Source: Secundilactobacillus yichangensis (GTDB taxonomy: Bacteria > Bacillota > Bacilli > Lactobacillales > Lactobacillaceae). From it: 64,000 bases of DNA. Numbering within the stretch: the stretch's first letter is position 1; every line of letters begins with the position of its first letter. The notes below the pieces were generated by a model that worked only from the letters and a program-made list of their open reading frames with translations, was not told where the DNA came from and did no database searches. The position numbers and the translations under genes are program-made. Shown in pieces: positions 51,805 to 60,613 of the stretch. The stretch is taken from contig NZ_BOLK01000010.1 of assembly GCF_016861565.1 (NCBI RefSeq), forward strand, positions 1 to 64,000. Direction: 5' to 3'.

Positions 51805-52137
51805 TTAACCGTGAATGCCTAATGCGACCTTCGCAAACCGGCTCATCCGGTCAATGCTCCATGCCGGCTCCCAAACCAGATTAATATCACAGCTTTCCAC
51901 ACCGTCAACTGAGGTAACCGCTTCGGTAATTGAATCGTTCAGTAGATTGCCCAGTGGACAGCCCATGGTGGTTAAGGTCATGGTGATCACACAGTGGCCC
52001 TTCTCATCAACCTTGATATCATAGATCAAACCGAGATTGACCATATCGATGCCTAATTCTGGGTCGATTACATCTTCCAGTGCTGCCATGACTTTGTTTT
52101 CAAGTGGTGAAAATTCCTTTTCAGCTTCTTCAGACAT
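51805..52137 (-). CDS. Metal-sulfur cluster assembly factor (DUF59/PaaD-SufT family)
   Basis: Cytoplasmic protein of 110 residues that helps mature Fe-S proteins. ATG 52137 has GGAGG 8 bases upstream. Family features: VIDPELGIDMVNLGLIYDI near the start, MTLTTMGCPLGNLL with the conserved Cys, and VWEPAWSIDRMS near the end. No suf operon adjoins. It may be co-transcribed with the Rgg gene that follows. Confidence 0.92.
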   Translation of the reverse strand: MSEEAEKEFSPLENKVMAALEDVIDPELGIDMVNLGLIYDIKVDEKGHCVITMTLTTMGCPLGNLLNDSITEAVTSVDGVESCDINLVWEPAWSIDRMSRFAKVALGIHG

Positions 52138-52315
52138 ATGCAATACCTCCTCATGATCGTAGAACGGGCTTGCTCTGCCAGTGATAGCGATTACTGCAGG
52201 CGTGTCAATCAATCATTCTTCTGACTTAAATCATACCATAATTACGACAAAATAATGAGGGTTCTGAGTGAAAATTAGTGATATCCCGTAGTCCTAAAAC
52301 AGCCTGGAAATAGTC

Positions 52316-52362
52316 GACCAGCCAGATTTACGGTCAAAGTAAACCGCAACCTGGCTGGTCGT
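52316..52362 (-). terminator. Rho-independent terminator of the polyprenyl synthase gene
   Basis: GACCAGCCAG / CTGGCTGGTC stem with a long internal loop containing CGGT/ACCG; 10 bases beyond the stop. Confidence 0.7.
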
Positions 52363-52371
52363 TTGTTAACA

Positions 52372-53349
52372 CTATTCGTCTCGTTTTAACAGCATGGCAG
52401 TCAAAGTTCTTAAATCGGCTTTGACTGGCTGTTCAGGCAATCGATCAATCAAGTCCAATGCTTCCTGGGTCAGCTTGCTGGCCTCCAACTGGGCCTTTGC
52501 GACTCCTTGATACCGCGCTACCAGCTGCTGAACTGTCTGCAGATCAGCAGCGGTCATCTGTGCTTTCTTATTAAGGTACGGCTTAAACGCGCTTCTGGCA
52601 TCCTTCATCGCCAAAATCAACGGTAAAGAATACACGCCGGATTTGAGATCTTCTAGTACCGGCTTCTGGGTCTTTTGCGACTGACCATTGTAATCAAGAA
52701 TGTCATCTAGAATTTGATAGGCCTTTCCAATGGTCATCCCGATTTGCCCCGCTAACGCTATAACCTGATCGTCACTGTGACTAAGAACTGCCCCCTGCCG
52801 GCAGCTGAGCCAAAACAGTTCGGCGGTTTTGCCACTGATTTCCCGGAAATAATCGTCCTCAGTAACGTTGCGCTTATAGTTCAGTTTCATTTGTTCCAGT
52901 TCACCCACCAAAATTTCACGCATGCTTTGGATGTTTAACTGCAGTTCAGCCATGTCATGAGTGGTTTTCAGGACTTCTTTGAAGTAAATGGTGAAGAGGT
53001 AATCACCCGCGTAGATGGCGTTACGGGAACCGTAAAGCGTATGGATGGTCGTCACACCGCGGCGCAGCGGTGACTGGTCAATAACGTCATCATGAATCAG
53101 CGTTGCAACGTGCAGTAACTCCAAAGCGGCTGCTCCTGCCCGCAGCACGTCATCATCATGCTGATCGCCGAATTCACTGAACAGGTAGAAGAAGCCAGGC
53201 CGCAATAGTTTACCACCCGACTGCAGCAACGCTAATATTTGATCGTGAATGGGTTGATTTGGCAATTTGACTGCTTCCACGATGTACGGCTGAAGCGCTT
53301 TTAATTCCGTCTCAACTTGTGGAAATTGACGCCAAAGCTTGTGAACCAT
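52372..53349 (-). CDS. Trans-polyprenyl diphosphate synthase
   Basis: Cytoplasmic prenyltransferase of 325 residues that extends farnesyl or geranylgeranyl diphosphate with IPP. The two Asp-rich motifs are LIHDDVIDQSPLRRG (DDxxD) and YQILDDILDYNG; GGKLLRPGFF and the lysine near residue 45 bind the substrate. GGGGAG lies 10 bases before the ATG. Length and motifs fit heptaprenyl/solanesyl-type large subunits (HepT-like), used for quinone side chains. No small subunit or menaquinone genes are nearby. Confidence 0.9.
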   Translation of the reverse strand: MVHKLWRQFPQVETELKALQPYIVEAVKLPNQPIHDQILALLQSGGKLLRPGFFYLFSEFGDQHDDDVLRAGAAALELLHVATLIHDDVIDQSPLRRGVTTIHTLYGSRNAIYAGDYLFTIYFKEVLKTTHDMAELQLNIQSMREILVGELEQMKLNYKRNVTEDDYFREISGKTAELFWLSCRQGAVLSHSDDQVIALAGQIGMTIGKAYQILDDILDYNGQSQKTQKPVLEDLKSGVYSLPLILAMKDARSAFKPYLNKKAQMTAADLQTVQQLVARYQGVAKAQLEASKLTQEALDLIDRLPEQPVKADLRTLTAMLLKRDE

Positions 53350-53480
53350 GTGTTGCCACTCCCCTGCTTAAAATTACTCGTACTCCTGACGGGCGAATTA
53401 TCCCGCTAAAATACCGCTTTAATCATGTTACCACATGATTGAGAAGGAATGAATCATTAGCTTCCAATTCGAACGATAAA

Positions 53481-53513
53481 AGACCCGTTTAAGTTTGCCG
53501 CTTAAACGAGCCT
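53481..53513 (-). terminator. Rho-independent terminator
   Basis: Minus strand: GCTCGTTTAAG / CTTAAACGGGTC with a 7-base loop, then TTTTA. Confidence 0.8.
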
Positions 53514-53525
53514 CAATAATAACGT

Positions 53526-53876
53526 TTACGCTGAAAGTGCCTTGATCTGATCTAACACACTTAACAACTGTTTTTCTGCCTGCTCATAGTCATCAATTTG
53601 ATCACCAAACTGCTGGTTGAACCCATCCAGGCCGCCGGCAACAAAGGCATATTCGTACTGATAAACTTTCTGATAGGCAGCCGTCAGCTCAGCTAGTAAT
53701 TCCAGTTGTGCTGGATCAGCCAGTTGCAGCGCAAACTGAATCATCCGCAGATCCGTGTACCCTAATTCGAACTGAATCGCCCAGGCACGTATAAAGGCGT
53801 GCTGAGCTTGAATATGCAAAAAATGATGTTCCGTATTCCAAGCTAACCGTGCAATTGAATCGTCGATTTTTAACAT
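53526..53876 (-). CDS. Hypothetical helical protein (116 residues)
   Basis: ATG 53876 has GGAGGAG 5-7 bases upstream. Soluble, nearly all helical and rich in Gln and Ala (DDSIARLAWNTEHHFLHIQ, then LLAELTAAYQKVYQYEYAF). No signal peptide, membrane segment or known motif. It sits between the polyprenyl synthase and ykoE genes, each with its own signals, so there is no clear partner. Confidence 0.6.
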   Translation of the reverse strand: MLKIDDSIARLAWNTEHHFLHIQAQHAFIRAWAIQFELGYTDLRMIQFALQLADPAQLELLAELTAAYQKVYQYEYAFVAGGLDGFNQQFGDQIDDYEQAEKQLLSVLDQIKALSA

Positions 53877-53962
53877 GTTCACTCCTCCAAAGAATGTGGC
53901 ATTGGTTTAACAACGCCTAAAAAATACTCAATTTGGCGGACAGAAGCAACTAACTGCACTTA

Positions 53963-54520
53963 CTATTTTTCCGGTCCCAGATGACGTAAAGCGTGAGCGC
54001 GATCCAACAGTTTAAAAATACTGTGAACTAACACCGCACCAAAAAAGATAACGGAAAGCAGCCGGACTGCGAATAACGCGATGATCATCCAGATGGTGTA
54101 GTGGGTGTACCCCAGCTTAAAGACTTCATAGGTGAATGCCACAATGGTGGTCGTTAGTGCTGAAGTCAGGAGGCTTACCCAGCCCCAGTTCTTGTAACGC
54201 CAAACAGCGAAGCCAAGTTCACTGCCGACTCCCTGCACGATACCGGAAAGCAGCGCGGCAATCCCGAAGGTCCCGCCAAACACCACCTCGGCAGCTGCAC
54301 CTAATACTTCACCAACGATTGCGGCTCCCGGAATCCGGGTTAAGTAAATTGCTAATGGGCCAGCCATAATCCAAAGACCGAATAAAATTTCGTTAGCAAA
54401 CGGGCCAACAGCCACTGACAGCACGTTGTACAAGTAATCAGTGCCCACAAAAATAGCACCAAAGATCAGTGCAATCATAGTTATTAAAATAATATCCTGG
54501 AGATGAAATTGTTTTTTCAT
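53963..54520 (-). CDS. ykoE: YkoE-type ECF transporter S component, copy 1
   Basis: Substrate-binding membrane protein of 185 residues for a thiamine precursor (hydroxymethylpyrimidine-type). ATG 54520 follows AAAGGA by 8 bases. Six hydrophobic segments; GAIFVGTDYLYNVL, PLAIYLTRIPGAAIVGEVLG and the GSELGFAVWRYKNW stretch mark the YkoE family. It needs shared EcfT/EcfA proteins encoded elsewhere. It lies behind an M20 gene and a TPP riboswitch, which supports vitamin B1 precursor uptake. Very similar to copy 2 at 56089. Confidence 0.9.
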   Translation of the reverse strand: MKKQFHLQDIILITMIALIFGAIFVGTDYLYNVLSVAVGPFANEILFGLWIMAGPLAIYLTRIPGAAIVGEVLGAAAEVVFGGTFGIAALLSGIVQGVGSELGFAVWRYKNWGWVSLLTSALTTTIVAFTYEVFKLGYTHYTIWMIIALFAVRLLSVIFFGAVLVHSIFKLLDRAHALRHLGPEK

Positions 54521-54537
54521 TGGAAAAGATCCTTTCA

Positions 54538-55812
54538 TTATTTAGGCTGAGCGCACCAGTTCAGTACGAAATCAGCGATGATTTTAGTGTAGTCCAGCAA
54601 CTGAGACATCCGGACCATTTCGTTGTCGCTATGCGCCTGTTCCATTTCGCCGGGGCCGTACGTTACTGCTGGAATGTGGTAAAAATCAAACCAGCCACCG
54701 TCCGATACGGATGTGGACATATTGATGGCGGGCTGTACTCCCAGCTGGCGTTGATGGCTCTGTTTCAGCAGCAGCACTGCCGGTAATGTCTTATCGATAG
54801 CCAGTGGCGGAAAAATTTCTCCCTTATCTACCAGCATGGAATCACCGCCCCAGCTAAAGGTCGGCAACATATCCTTTAACCAGGGGTCCGCCTTGGCCGC
54901 TGCTGTGACGGCTGCCTCAATCTCATGCGTCACGCCATCGATGGTTTCGTCCGGGTAAAAATGAACCGTGATCCACAATCGGCACTCGTTGGCCACGAAC
55001 GCCGGGTGAATCCCGCCTTCAATATATGCTGGATTGATGGTATTCGTCCCTGCTGGAAAGCCCGGGTACTGCTTGGTAACCGCCCAATAATGCTCCAGCT
55101 TTTGCAAAGCTTCAATCACCACGGGCATTTTTTCAACCATACTGGCCGCCTTCAAACCGCCGCCAGCCCGCATCATATTCACGCGGTTGCCGTCGTGATA
55201 CGTGTGGGGGCTTTTCAGTGTGATCCAGCCGGTCACTACGCCGCCTTGGCCTTGAAACGCCAGGTTACTGGTATCGCCAACCACCGCGAAATCGGCTGTC
55301 TCGCCCTGTGCCAATAAAGTTTTGGTGCCAGCTTCACCGGCTTCTTCACCGACTACCGACTGAAACAATAAGTCCCCCGGCAAATGAATATCTAACTGTT
55401 TTAATAACTGAAAGAGGTACAGAAAACACGCAACTGCCCCCTTCATGTCGCTGACGCCACGACCATATAGCTGATCATCTTGCTGAACTAATTGAAACGG
55501 GTCCGTTGCCCATTTATCCAAATCAGTCAGCGCCGCCACGTCTACGTGGCCGTTTAACAACAAACTACGATGATTAATGGCGTCCGCGCCAGTTAATTTT
55601 CCAGAAACCAGCGCATCCTGCTCATAAAATGGTTGCTGCTTAGCTGCAAACCCCGCCTGTTCCATCTGCTGTTTCACATACGCCTGAATGTCAGCCGTGT
55701 TCCTAGCCGGCGGTGAAACCGTCTGAAACGCCACCAGCTGCTGCAAAATTGCCAGCAGACTCGACTTCTGCTCATCGATTGCCCGTTGCAATCGCTGCCG
55801 TATATCCGTCAT
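54538..55812 (-). CDS. M20 family deacylase, probably for thiamine pyrimidine salvage
   Basis: Metallo-hydrolase of 424 residues. ATG 55812 has AAGGGA about 9 bases upstream; the longer frame runs into the riboswitch. Zinc motifs are LLLNGHVDVAAL, GRGVSDMKGAVACF and VVGEEAGEAGT, as in ArgE/DapE. Behind a TPP riboswitch and before ykoE, the best guess is a YlmB-like deformylase that frees the thiamine pyrimidine from degraded thiamine; acetylornithine deacetylase is less likely. It ends 17 bases before the ykoE start. Confidence 0.82.
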   Translation of the reverse strand: MTDIRQRLQRAIDEQKSSLLAILQQLVAFQTVSPPARNTADIQAYVKQQMEQAGFAAKQQPFYEQDALVSGKLTGADAINHRSLLLNGHVDVAALTDLDKWATDPFQLVQQDDQLYGRGVSDMKGAVACFLYLFQLLKQLDIHLPGDLLFQSVVGEEAGEAGTKTLLAQGETADFAVVGDTSNLAFQGQGGVVTGWITLKSPHTYHDGNRVNMMRAGGGLKAASMVEKMPVVIEALQKLEHYWAVTKQYPGFPAGTNTINPAYIEGGIHPAFVANECRLWITVHFYPDETIDGVTHEIEAAVTAAAKADPWLKDMLPTFSWGGDSMLVDKGEIFPPLAIDKTLPAVLLLKQSHQRQLGVQPAINMSTSVSDGGWFDFYHIPAVTYGPGEMEQAHSDNEMVRMSQLLDYTKIIADFVLNWCAQPK

Positions 55813-55861
55813 TGCTTCATATCCCTTCATGGTTAACTCAGCCATGAACCTGGGGAAATAA

Positions 55862-55998
55862 AAAAGACTCTCGAAGCTAGACTTCGAGAGTTTTATTGTG
55901 CACACGTTCAATCAGCTTTCCTACGTGAGTCCTAACTCTCAGGTTCAAAGGGTCTGGCAATTGCCATCTCAGCTCAATAAGAGCACCCCTAGCTTGTG
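55862..55998 (-). promoter_or_regulatory. TPP riboswitch with terminator, copy 1
   Basis: Aptamer 55912-55996: minus-strand AGCTAGGGGTGC, GAGCTGAGATGG, ACCCTTTGAACCTGA and GTAGGAAAGCT are the conserved THI-box blocks. Expression platform: CTCTCGAAG / CTTCGAGAG (55868-55890) then TTTTTT. TPP binding should terminate transcription ahead of the M20 and ykoE genes. Confidence 0.95.
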
Positions 55999-56056
55999 TA
56001 CTTATCATGTCATAATTGGTTGATTAATGCAAGTATTTACGCCAAAATGCTCAAAA

Positions 56057-56078
56057 AGAAACCGTCTCAATAGACGGC
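56057..56078 (-). terminator. Rho-independent terminator of ykoE copy 2
   Basis: Minus strand: CCGTCT-ATTG-AGACGG then TTTCTTTTT. Confidence 0.8.
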
Positions 56079-56088
56079 TCCTTAACGC

Positions 56089-56646
56089 TTATTTTTCTGG
56101 TCCCAGATGACGTAAAGCATGAGCACGGTTCAATAGTGCAAAGATACTGTGAACCAGAATTGCCCCGAAGAAAATGATGGAAATCAACCGAACAGAAAAG
56201 AGTGCGGCAAGCATCCCAATCGAGTAGCGTGCATAACCTAATCTAAAGAGATCGTATGCAAAAGCAACAATTGTCGTCGTTACGGCTGAGGCTAGCAAAC
56301 TGCTCCAGCCCCAGTTTTTATAGCGCCAAGCAGCAAAACCAAGTTCAGTCCCAGCACCCTGAATAATTCCTGAAAACAGTATCGAAATACCAAAGGTTCC
56401 GCCGAATAGCACTTCCGCAATTGCACCTAGCACTTCACCAACAATTGCAGCCCCCGGAATCCGAGTTAAATAAATTGCTAACGGACCAGCCATGATCCAA
56501 ATACCGTATAAAATTTCGTTAGCAAACGGTCCAACTGCTAATGATAGCACGTTGTACAAGTAATCAGTTCCCACAAAAATAGCACCAAAGATTAACGCAA
56601 TAATCGTAATTAAAATAATGTCTTGAATATGAAAATGCTTTTTCAT
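56089..56646 (-). CDS. ykoE: YkoE-type ECF transporter S component, copy 2
   Basis: Second S component of 185 residues. It matches copy 1 throughout, with differences mainly in the last third (for example FDLFRLGYARYSIGML-type changes around residue 135). The ATG has AAAGGA 9 bases upstream. It follows its own TPP riboswitch and a relic of an M20 gene, so it came from a duplication of the whole riboswitch-M20-ykoE unit. Substrate may be the same or slightly changed. Confidence 0.9.
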   Translation of the reverse strand: MKKHFHIQDIILITIIALIFGAIFVGTDYLYNVLSLAVGPFANEILYGIWIMAGPLAIYLTRIPGAAIVGEVLGAIAEVLFGGTFGISILFSGIIQGAGTELGFAAWRYKNWGWSSLLASAVTTTIVAFAYDLFRLGYARYSIGMLAALFSVRLISIIFFGAILVHSIFALLNRAHALRHLGPEK

Positions 56647-56663
56647 TGTTAGAATCCTTTCAT

Positions 56664-56800
56664 GATTTAGACTATGAACACCACGTCAACATGAATTCAG
56701 ACCAAATTGTAAAGCAGCCACCTCCCTGTTCACCTGCCATTCCAACTGCTAATCATCGCTTACTTGCTTTATTTGCTATCATATATCCGCTAACGATTTC
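56664..56800 (-). pseudogene. Relic of an M20 deacylase gene (both ends kept, middle deleted)
   Basis: Just upstream of ykoE copy 2, the minus-strand sequence ending in GTGGTG...CTAAAT-ATGAAAGGAT matches the last 45 or so bases of the intact M20 gene at 54538. The sequence next to the riboswitch (AAGGGACATGAAAT...AGCGGATATA) matches the first bases of that gene, with the start codon lost. The body in between is gone. No frame remains. Confidence 0.75.
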
Positions 56801-56845
56801 ATGTCCCTTCTTAGTGAACTCAGCCATAAACCTGGGTAAGAAAAA

Positions 56846-56975
56846 AGCTCTCAAAGCTAGGCTTCGAGGGCTCTGTTGTGCACACATTCAATCAGCTTCC
56901 CTACATAAGTACTAACTCTCAGGTTCAAAGGGTCTGGCAATGGCCATCTCAGCTCAAAAAGCACCCCCAGCTTGT
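56846..56975 (-). promoter_or_regulatory. TPP riboswitch with terminator, copy 2
   Basis: Aptamer 56892-56973 with AGCTGGGGGTGC, GAGCTGAGATGG, ACCCTTTGAACCTGA and GTAGGGAAGCT on the minus strand. Terminator AGCCCTCGAAGC / GCTTTGAGAGCT then TTTTTT at 56846-56873. Highly similar to copy 1. Confidence 0.94.
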
Positions 56976-57059
56976 ATGCTCATCATGTCACAATTAGTTG
57001 ATTAATGCAAGTATCCGTCCAAAATAACTCAAAAAGAAATCGTGCTGTAAGTCTAACTC

Positions 57060-57950
57060 CTACTTTTCCAGCCAACGCGCGATACTTGGCCAGCTATCCG
57101 TAGTCACAATCATCCGTGGTGCCAGTCGCAAACTGTTCTCACTGGTGACAATACCGTTATTCAACGTGTAAATCACCCGCAGTCGGAACTGGTGAACCAG
57201 AAAGTTCTGGACCAGCGGCGTACCGCTACCGTAAGGATAAGTAAAGATTGGCGTTGTGTGCCCGGTCTTTTCTTTCATCACTCTTTGACTGGTAGCGTAG
57301 TCCCGAGTGAATTTCGGGTAGTTCCGTTTCAAATTAAAAGCGGGCGTGCCCTTAACCAAGTAGTGCATGTAATTGGTGTGAACACCAAGTTCCATTTTAC
57401 CATTCTCTGAGTGGTACAGTTTCATGATCTGAGGCCAAGTGGCCAGCTGCTCACCACCGATGTATTGGCCGGTAGAACCAGTGATAATGGAGGCTGTAAA
57501 TGGGTAGTCATACTGTTTCATGACGGGAGCGGCATTTTCAACCATCGTCCGGTCAATGTCGTCAAACGTTAACACCACGTATTTACCATGAATCGGTTGG
57601 TTATTTTTCAACATGTTTACCATTTGCGCCGTTGAAATCACCCTAATATGATGCTGATGCAAGAAGCGCATCTGTTTTCTAAATGCAGAAACGTTCACAT
57701 TGTAGACGTGCAGCTGATTGTTGGGCGTTAGTGCTTCAACGGTTTTAACCATCTTATCATCGTCGTTTAAAATCCGGTGGTAGCAAAGCACCATGATACC
57801 GTTCTTGGTTTTGGCGTCATTGCTTGCTAGCGCATAGTTTTCCCGGGTACCCACTTCGAACTTAACACTCTTGCGAACGTTAACGGCGATCAAACCAACG
57901 AACACCACGATAATGATGCTTAACACCCATTTACGCATTGTCTTTGTCAT
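57060..57950 (-). CDS. icaB: Polysaccharide deacetylase, PNAG type (IcaB/PgaB-like)
   Basis: Extracytoplasmic membrane-anchored enzyme of 296 residues that removes some acetyl groups from poly-N-acetylglucosamine. One N-terminal membrane helix (about 8-25), then the carbohydrate esterase 4 fold: VLCYHRIL, metal motif VLTFDDIDRT, HTNYMHYL (His-x4-His) and IFTYPYGSGTP. It starts 20 bases inside the end of the PgaD-like gene. Last gene of a three-gene operon with synthase and accessory protein. Could alternatively act on another wall polymer. Confidence 0.85.
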   Translation of the reverse strand: MTKTMRKWVLSIIIVVFVGLIAVNVRKSVKFEVGTRENYALASNDAKTKNGIMVLCYHRILNDDDKMVKTVEALTPNNQLHVYNVNVSAFRKQMRFLHQHHIRVISTAQMVNMLKNNQPIHGKYVVLTFDDIDRTMVENAAPVMKQYDYPFTASIITGSTGQYIGGEQLATWPQIMKLYHSENGKMELGVHTNYMHYLVKGTPAFNLKRNYPKFTRDYATSQRVMKEKTGHTTPIFTYPYGSGTPLVQNFLVHQFRLRVIYTLNNGIVTSENSLRLAPRMIVTTDSWPSIARWLEK

Positions 57951-58236
57951 GAGCCGCCGCCTTTCGTTTGAGATTGCGAATATGGATCACCCCGTACACC
58001 GCAACGATTCCACCAATGGTAATGATCAAATAACCTAATAATTTATACAGGTGAAACGACAGGTTGAACAGTGAATAGTTCACGACTAAGCCGTCGGAGT
58101 ACACCCCAAAAATAAAGCACAGGTTGATGGCGAGAACGTAGATTGCCACTGCCCAAAGAATAATCAGCAGGATCATCCGTCGCAACCGTGACCAAAGCGA
58201 GGTCTTTTTACGAATAACTAATTTATCTTTATCCAT
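57931..58236 (-). CDS. icaD: Small membrane accessory protein (IcaD/PgaD-like)
   Basis: Protein of 101 residues with two hydrophobic helices (about 20-45 and 60-85), a basic N-terminus (KLVIRKKTSLWSRLRR) and a basic C-terminal tail. Size, topology and position between the synthase and the deacetylase are those of IcaD/PgaD, which assists the synthase. The sequence is too short for a secure call. It starts 2 bases after the synthase stop, so it is translationally coupled. Confidence 0.72.
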   Translation of the reverse strand: MDKDKLVIRKKTSLWSRLRRMILLIILWAVAIYVLAINLCFIFGVYSDGLVVNYSLFNLSFHLYKLLGYLIITIGGIVAVYGVIHIRNLKRKAAAHDKDNA

Positions 58237-58238
58237 TT

Positions 58239-59453
58239 TTAGACCCCCCGATCTGGACTTGACCAGGTTCCCTTCCGCTTCGGATCAAGGAAGAAGGAAC
58301 CCAGCGCCGTGATACAGCTGATCAGGTTAACCACCCAGTAGAACACAAAGTACATTGGCAACAGCAATAGATCCTGCCAGTCAATGTAACCCTGCCGCTG
58401 CGAACTGGTAAAGCCGATCACAAACTGAATAATACTGATCAGTGTTAAAACAAACAGCACTCCGCCGTCCAAAATCAACGCGTGCGCAAAGAGCATGGTC
58501 AGTACGTATAAAACGATCATGAAAAAGCAGCTTAACGCCCATAAATTACTGACCACCATATCGATCAGCAGCCACTGTTCAGCTAACTTACCGGTAAAGA
58601 TCAGCTTACGGTTACGAATCAGCACTTCCAACCCGCCACGGGCCCAACGGCGGCGCTGACGAATAAGTGCTTTCATGTGTTCCGGAACCAGGATCCAAGA
58701 AACCGCCTGCGGGCAATAGGCCACGCGCCAATGATGTGAATAAAGTTTCCAGGTCATATCAATATCTTCCGTCAATGCTTCAACCGTCCAGCGGTTAACT
58801 TCTTTAACTGCTTTTTTCCGGTAGACCACGATCACACCAGAAACCGTTGTGATGTGCCCGGTAATAAAGGCTTGTCCCCGTTTAATAATGTCGATGATCC
58901 CAATGTATTCCAACAGCTGCAGACGGCCCAGCAACGTGGTCCGATTACGAACCACCGGCCGACCGGCAACAGCGCCAACGTTGGCATCGTTATAAAATTC
59001 CAGCATCATTGGTTTTAACGCATCCTGATCAATGTAAGAATCAGAATCCAAACAAAGCAGGTATTCGCCAGTAGCGCTATCCAGCCCAACGTTTAAGGCG
59101 TGAGCTTTCCCGCCATTCTTAACGATGGGCACGATTTTAATTGGAAACTGGCCCTGATACTGTTTCTGTAAATCGTACATGACGGCTAACGTATTATCCG
59201 CACTGCCGTCGTCGATTAAAACTAATTCAATTTTTTGATAATCTAAATTCGCAACTGATTCAACAACTTCGTGTAGCGTTGCTTCCTCGTTATGAGCTGG
59301 GATCAACACTGATACCAGCTGCTCTGGTTCCCCTTTACCAGGCTTTTTTAAAGGAATTTGACGCTGCTGAATACGAAAAAAGATTGCACCCATGATCCAC
59401 ACCAGTGAAACGATCATCGGGTACAAAACCACAAATCCACTAAGTATATTCAT
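58239..59453 (-). CDS. icaA: Processive family 2 glycosyltransferase (IcaA/PgaC-like)
   Basis: Membrane synthase of 404 residues that probably polymerises UDP-GlcNAc into poly-beta-1,6-GlcNAc. Features in order: N-terminal helix, VSVLIPAHNEEATL, LIDDGSADNT, CLDSDSYID (DxD), ALTEDIDMTW (TED) and the processivity motif RQRRRWARGG, then three or four membrane segments. GGAG lies 8 bases before the ATG. First gene of the operon with icaD- and icaB-like genes. No icaC or regulator icaR is present. Hyaluronan or cellulose-like products cannot be fully excluded. Confidence 0.88.
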   Translation of the reverse strand: MNILSGFVVLYPMIVSLVWIMGAIFFRIQQRQIPLKKPGKGEPEQLVSVLIPAHNEEATLHEVVESVANLDYQKIELVLIDDGSADNTLAVMYDLQKQYQGQFPIKIVPIVKNGGKAHALNVGLDSATGEYLLCLDSDSYIDQDALKPMMLEFYNDANVGAVAGRPVVRNRTTLLGRLQLLEYIGIIDIIKRGQAFITGHITTVSGVIVVYRKKAVKEVNRWTVEALTEDIDMTWKLYSHHWRVAYCPQAVSWILVPEHMKALIRQRRRWARGGLEVLIRNRKLIFTGKLAEQWLLIDMVVSNLWALSCFFMIVLYVLTMLFAHALILDGGVLFVLTLISIIQFVIGFTSSQRQGYIDWQDLLLLPMYFVFYWVVNLISCITALGSFFLDPKRKGTWSSPDRGV

Positions 59454-59823
59454 CTAAAAGCTCCCTTGACGATTTTCTCGCCGATAACTGGCAAGTTGTT
59501 TGATTGCTTAGTCATAACTATCTAATATGTCCCAAATATGTCAGTTCAGACAACAACTTTCACATTGTACTTACGCAATACAACCCCGTCAAGACTTGTA
59601 TCCTGACGATAGTTGGTAACACAGCTGGCATAAGTTGGCAATAGCAGTCATGTAACCGCCATCATTTAATCAAATTTAAGAGGTTAAGAATTGCTTAACT
59701 TAACGAATATTCTGCTTTGCCAGCTGTTTTCTGACGTGTTTGCTGATTTGAATTCCAATAAGTGATTGGAAAGTTAACGGCCTCAGCTTGCACGCCTAGT
59801 TTGAGTATGGGAAGATGTAGTGT
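59454..59823. other. Intergenic region between the ica-like operon and the lipoprotein gene
   Basis: Holds both divergent promoters but no evident gene. I see no clear palindrome that would point to a specific regulator. Confidence 0.4.
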
Positions 59824-59839
59824 AGAAGGAGTAATTATC

Positions 59840-60526
59840 ATGAAAAAGCTTTTAACCGCTGTGATAGCCCTACTTGCTACGGTGTCTTTAGCAGGATGCG
59901 GCAACCGATCAACTAAATCATCCACTTCAGCTGCCAAGGTCAATCCGTCAGCTCAACCCGTGAAGAAAACTAAACGGGTTAGAAACCAGTCGTCGATTGA
60001 TCAAAAGATGCTGACCAAATTTACCCAAGTCAAAACTGGTGATATCACCACAGGTAACGGTGGCAGCTCAAAAGCGCAGGTCTTCGCCGTCATGGGGCAG
60101 CCCGATAGGGAATCTAAAGCCACTGAACGGGGAACAGCAAGGGGCTCTAACGTTTATACTTGGACGTTCTCACACCACAACAGCAAGCATACTTATACTG
60201 CGATCAGCATCGATATCGTCAAGGGTAAAGCCGTTTCCAAAAACGTCTTCCATATCGGCTCCTCCAATAAAGTGCGGTCCGATGACTATCAGCGGATCAA
60301 GAAAGGCAGTCAGCTCGCTAGCGTTAGAAAGCAGCTGGGAATGCCTACCGAGGAAATGGTCATGGGCAGTAAGGGTCCCTACAGTTCTCAGATTCTGATT
60401 TATTTAGATCAGGATAACCGGAAAACTTACACCTTCAGTTTCGTTGATCAGCAGTTGAAGAACAAAACTTACTCGACTTCCAAGAACGATTCTTCTTCCT
60501 CTCGTAATTTACCAAGTATTGATTAA
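59840..60526 (+). CDS. Lipoprotein with two SmpA/DUF3862-like repeats
   Basis: Outer-face lipoprotein of 228 residues. ATG 59840 has AGAAGGAG upstream; the longer frame has no site. Lipobox LAGC (Cys about residue 20), a Ser/Lys linker, then two copies of a beta-alpha pattern that begin SSKAQVFAVMGQPD and GSQLASVRKQLGMPTEE, as in BLIP-like/SmpA domains. Function unknown; such folds mediate protein binding. C-terminus is Ser/Asn-rich. Single gene. Confidence 0.78.
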   Translation: MKKLLTAVIALLATVSLAGCGNRSTKSSTSAAKVNPSAQPVKKTKRVRNQSSIDQKMLTKFTQVKTGDITTGNGGSSKAQVFAVMGQPDRESKATERGTARGSNVYTWTFSHHNSKHTYTAISIDIVKGKAVSKNVFHIGSSNKVRSDDYQRIKKGSQLASVRKQLGMPTEEMVMGSKGPYSSQILIYLDQDNRKTYTFSFVDQQLKNKTYSTSKNDSSSSRNLPSID

Positions 60527-60613
60527 AATCATTTTGCAAGAAAATGTAAAAAGGTCGCATAAAATTGCTTTACAAAACCACTCATAATAGTGTATGATTA
60601 TTCCTGTTGTGAT

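Noticed and set aside
50872-52137. Short hydrophobic peptide (SHP) gene for the Rgg regulator
   Set aside because: No short frame with a ribosome binding site and hydrophobic product was seen next to it on either strand.
55813-55911. Longer start for the M20 gene
   Set aside because: It would run through the riboswitch terminator; a ribosome binding site supports 55812.
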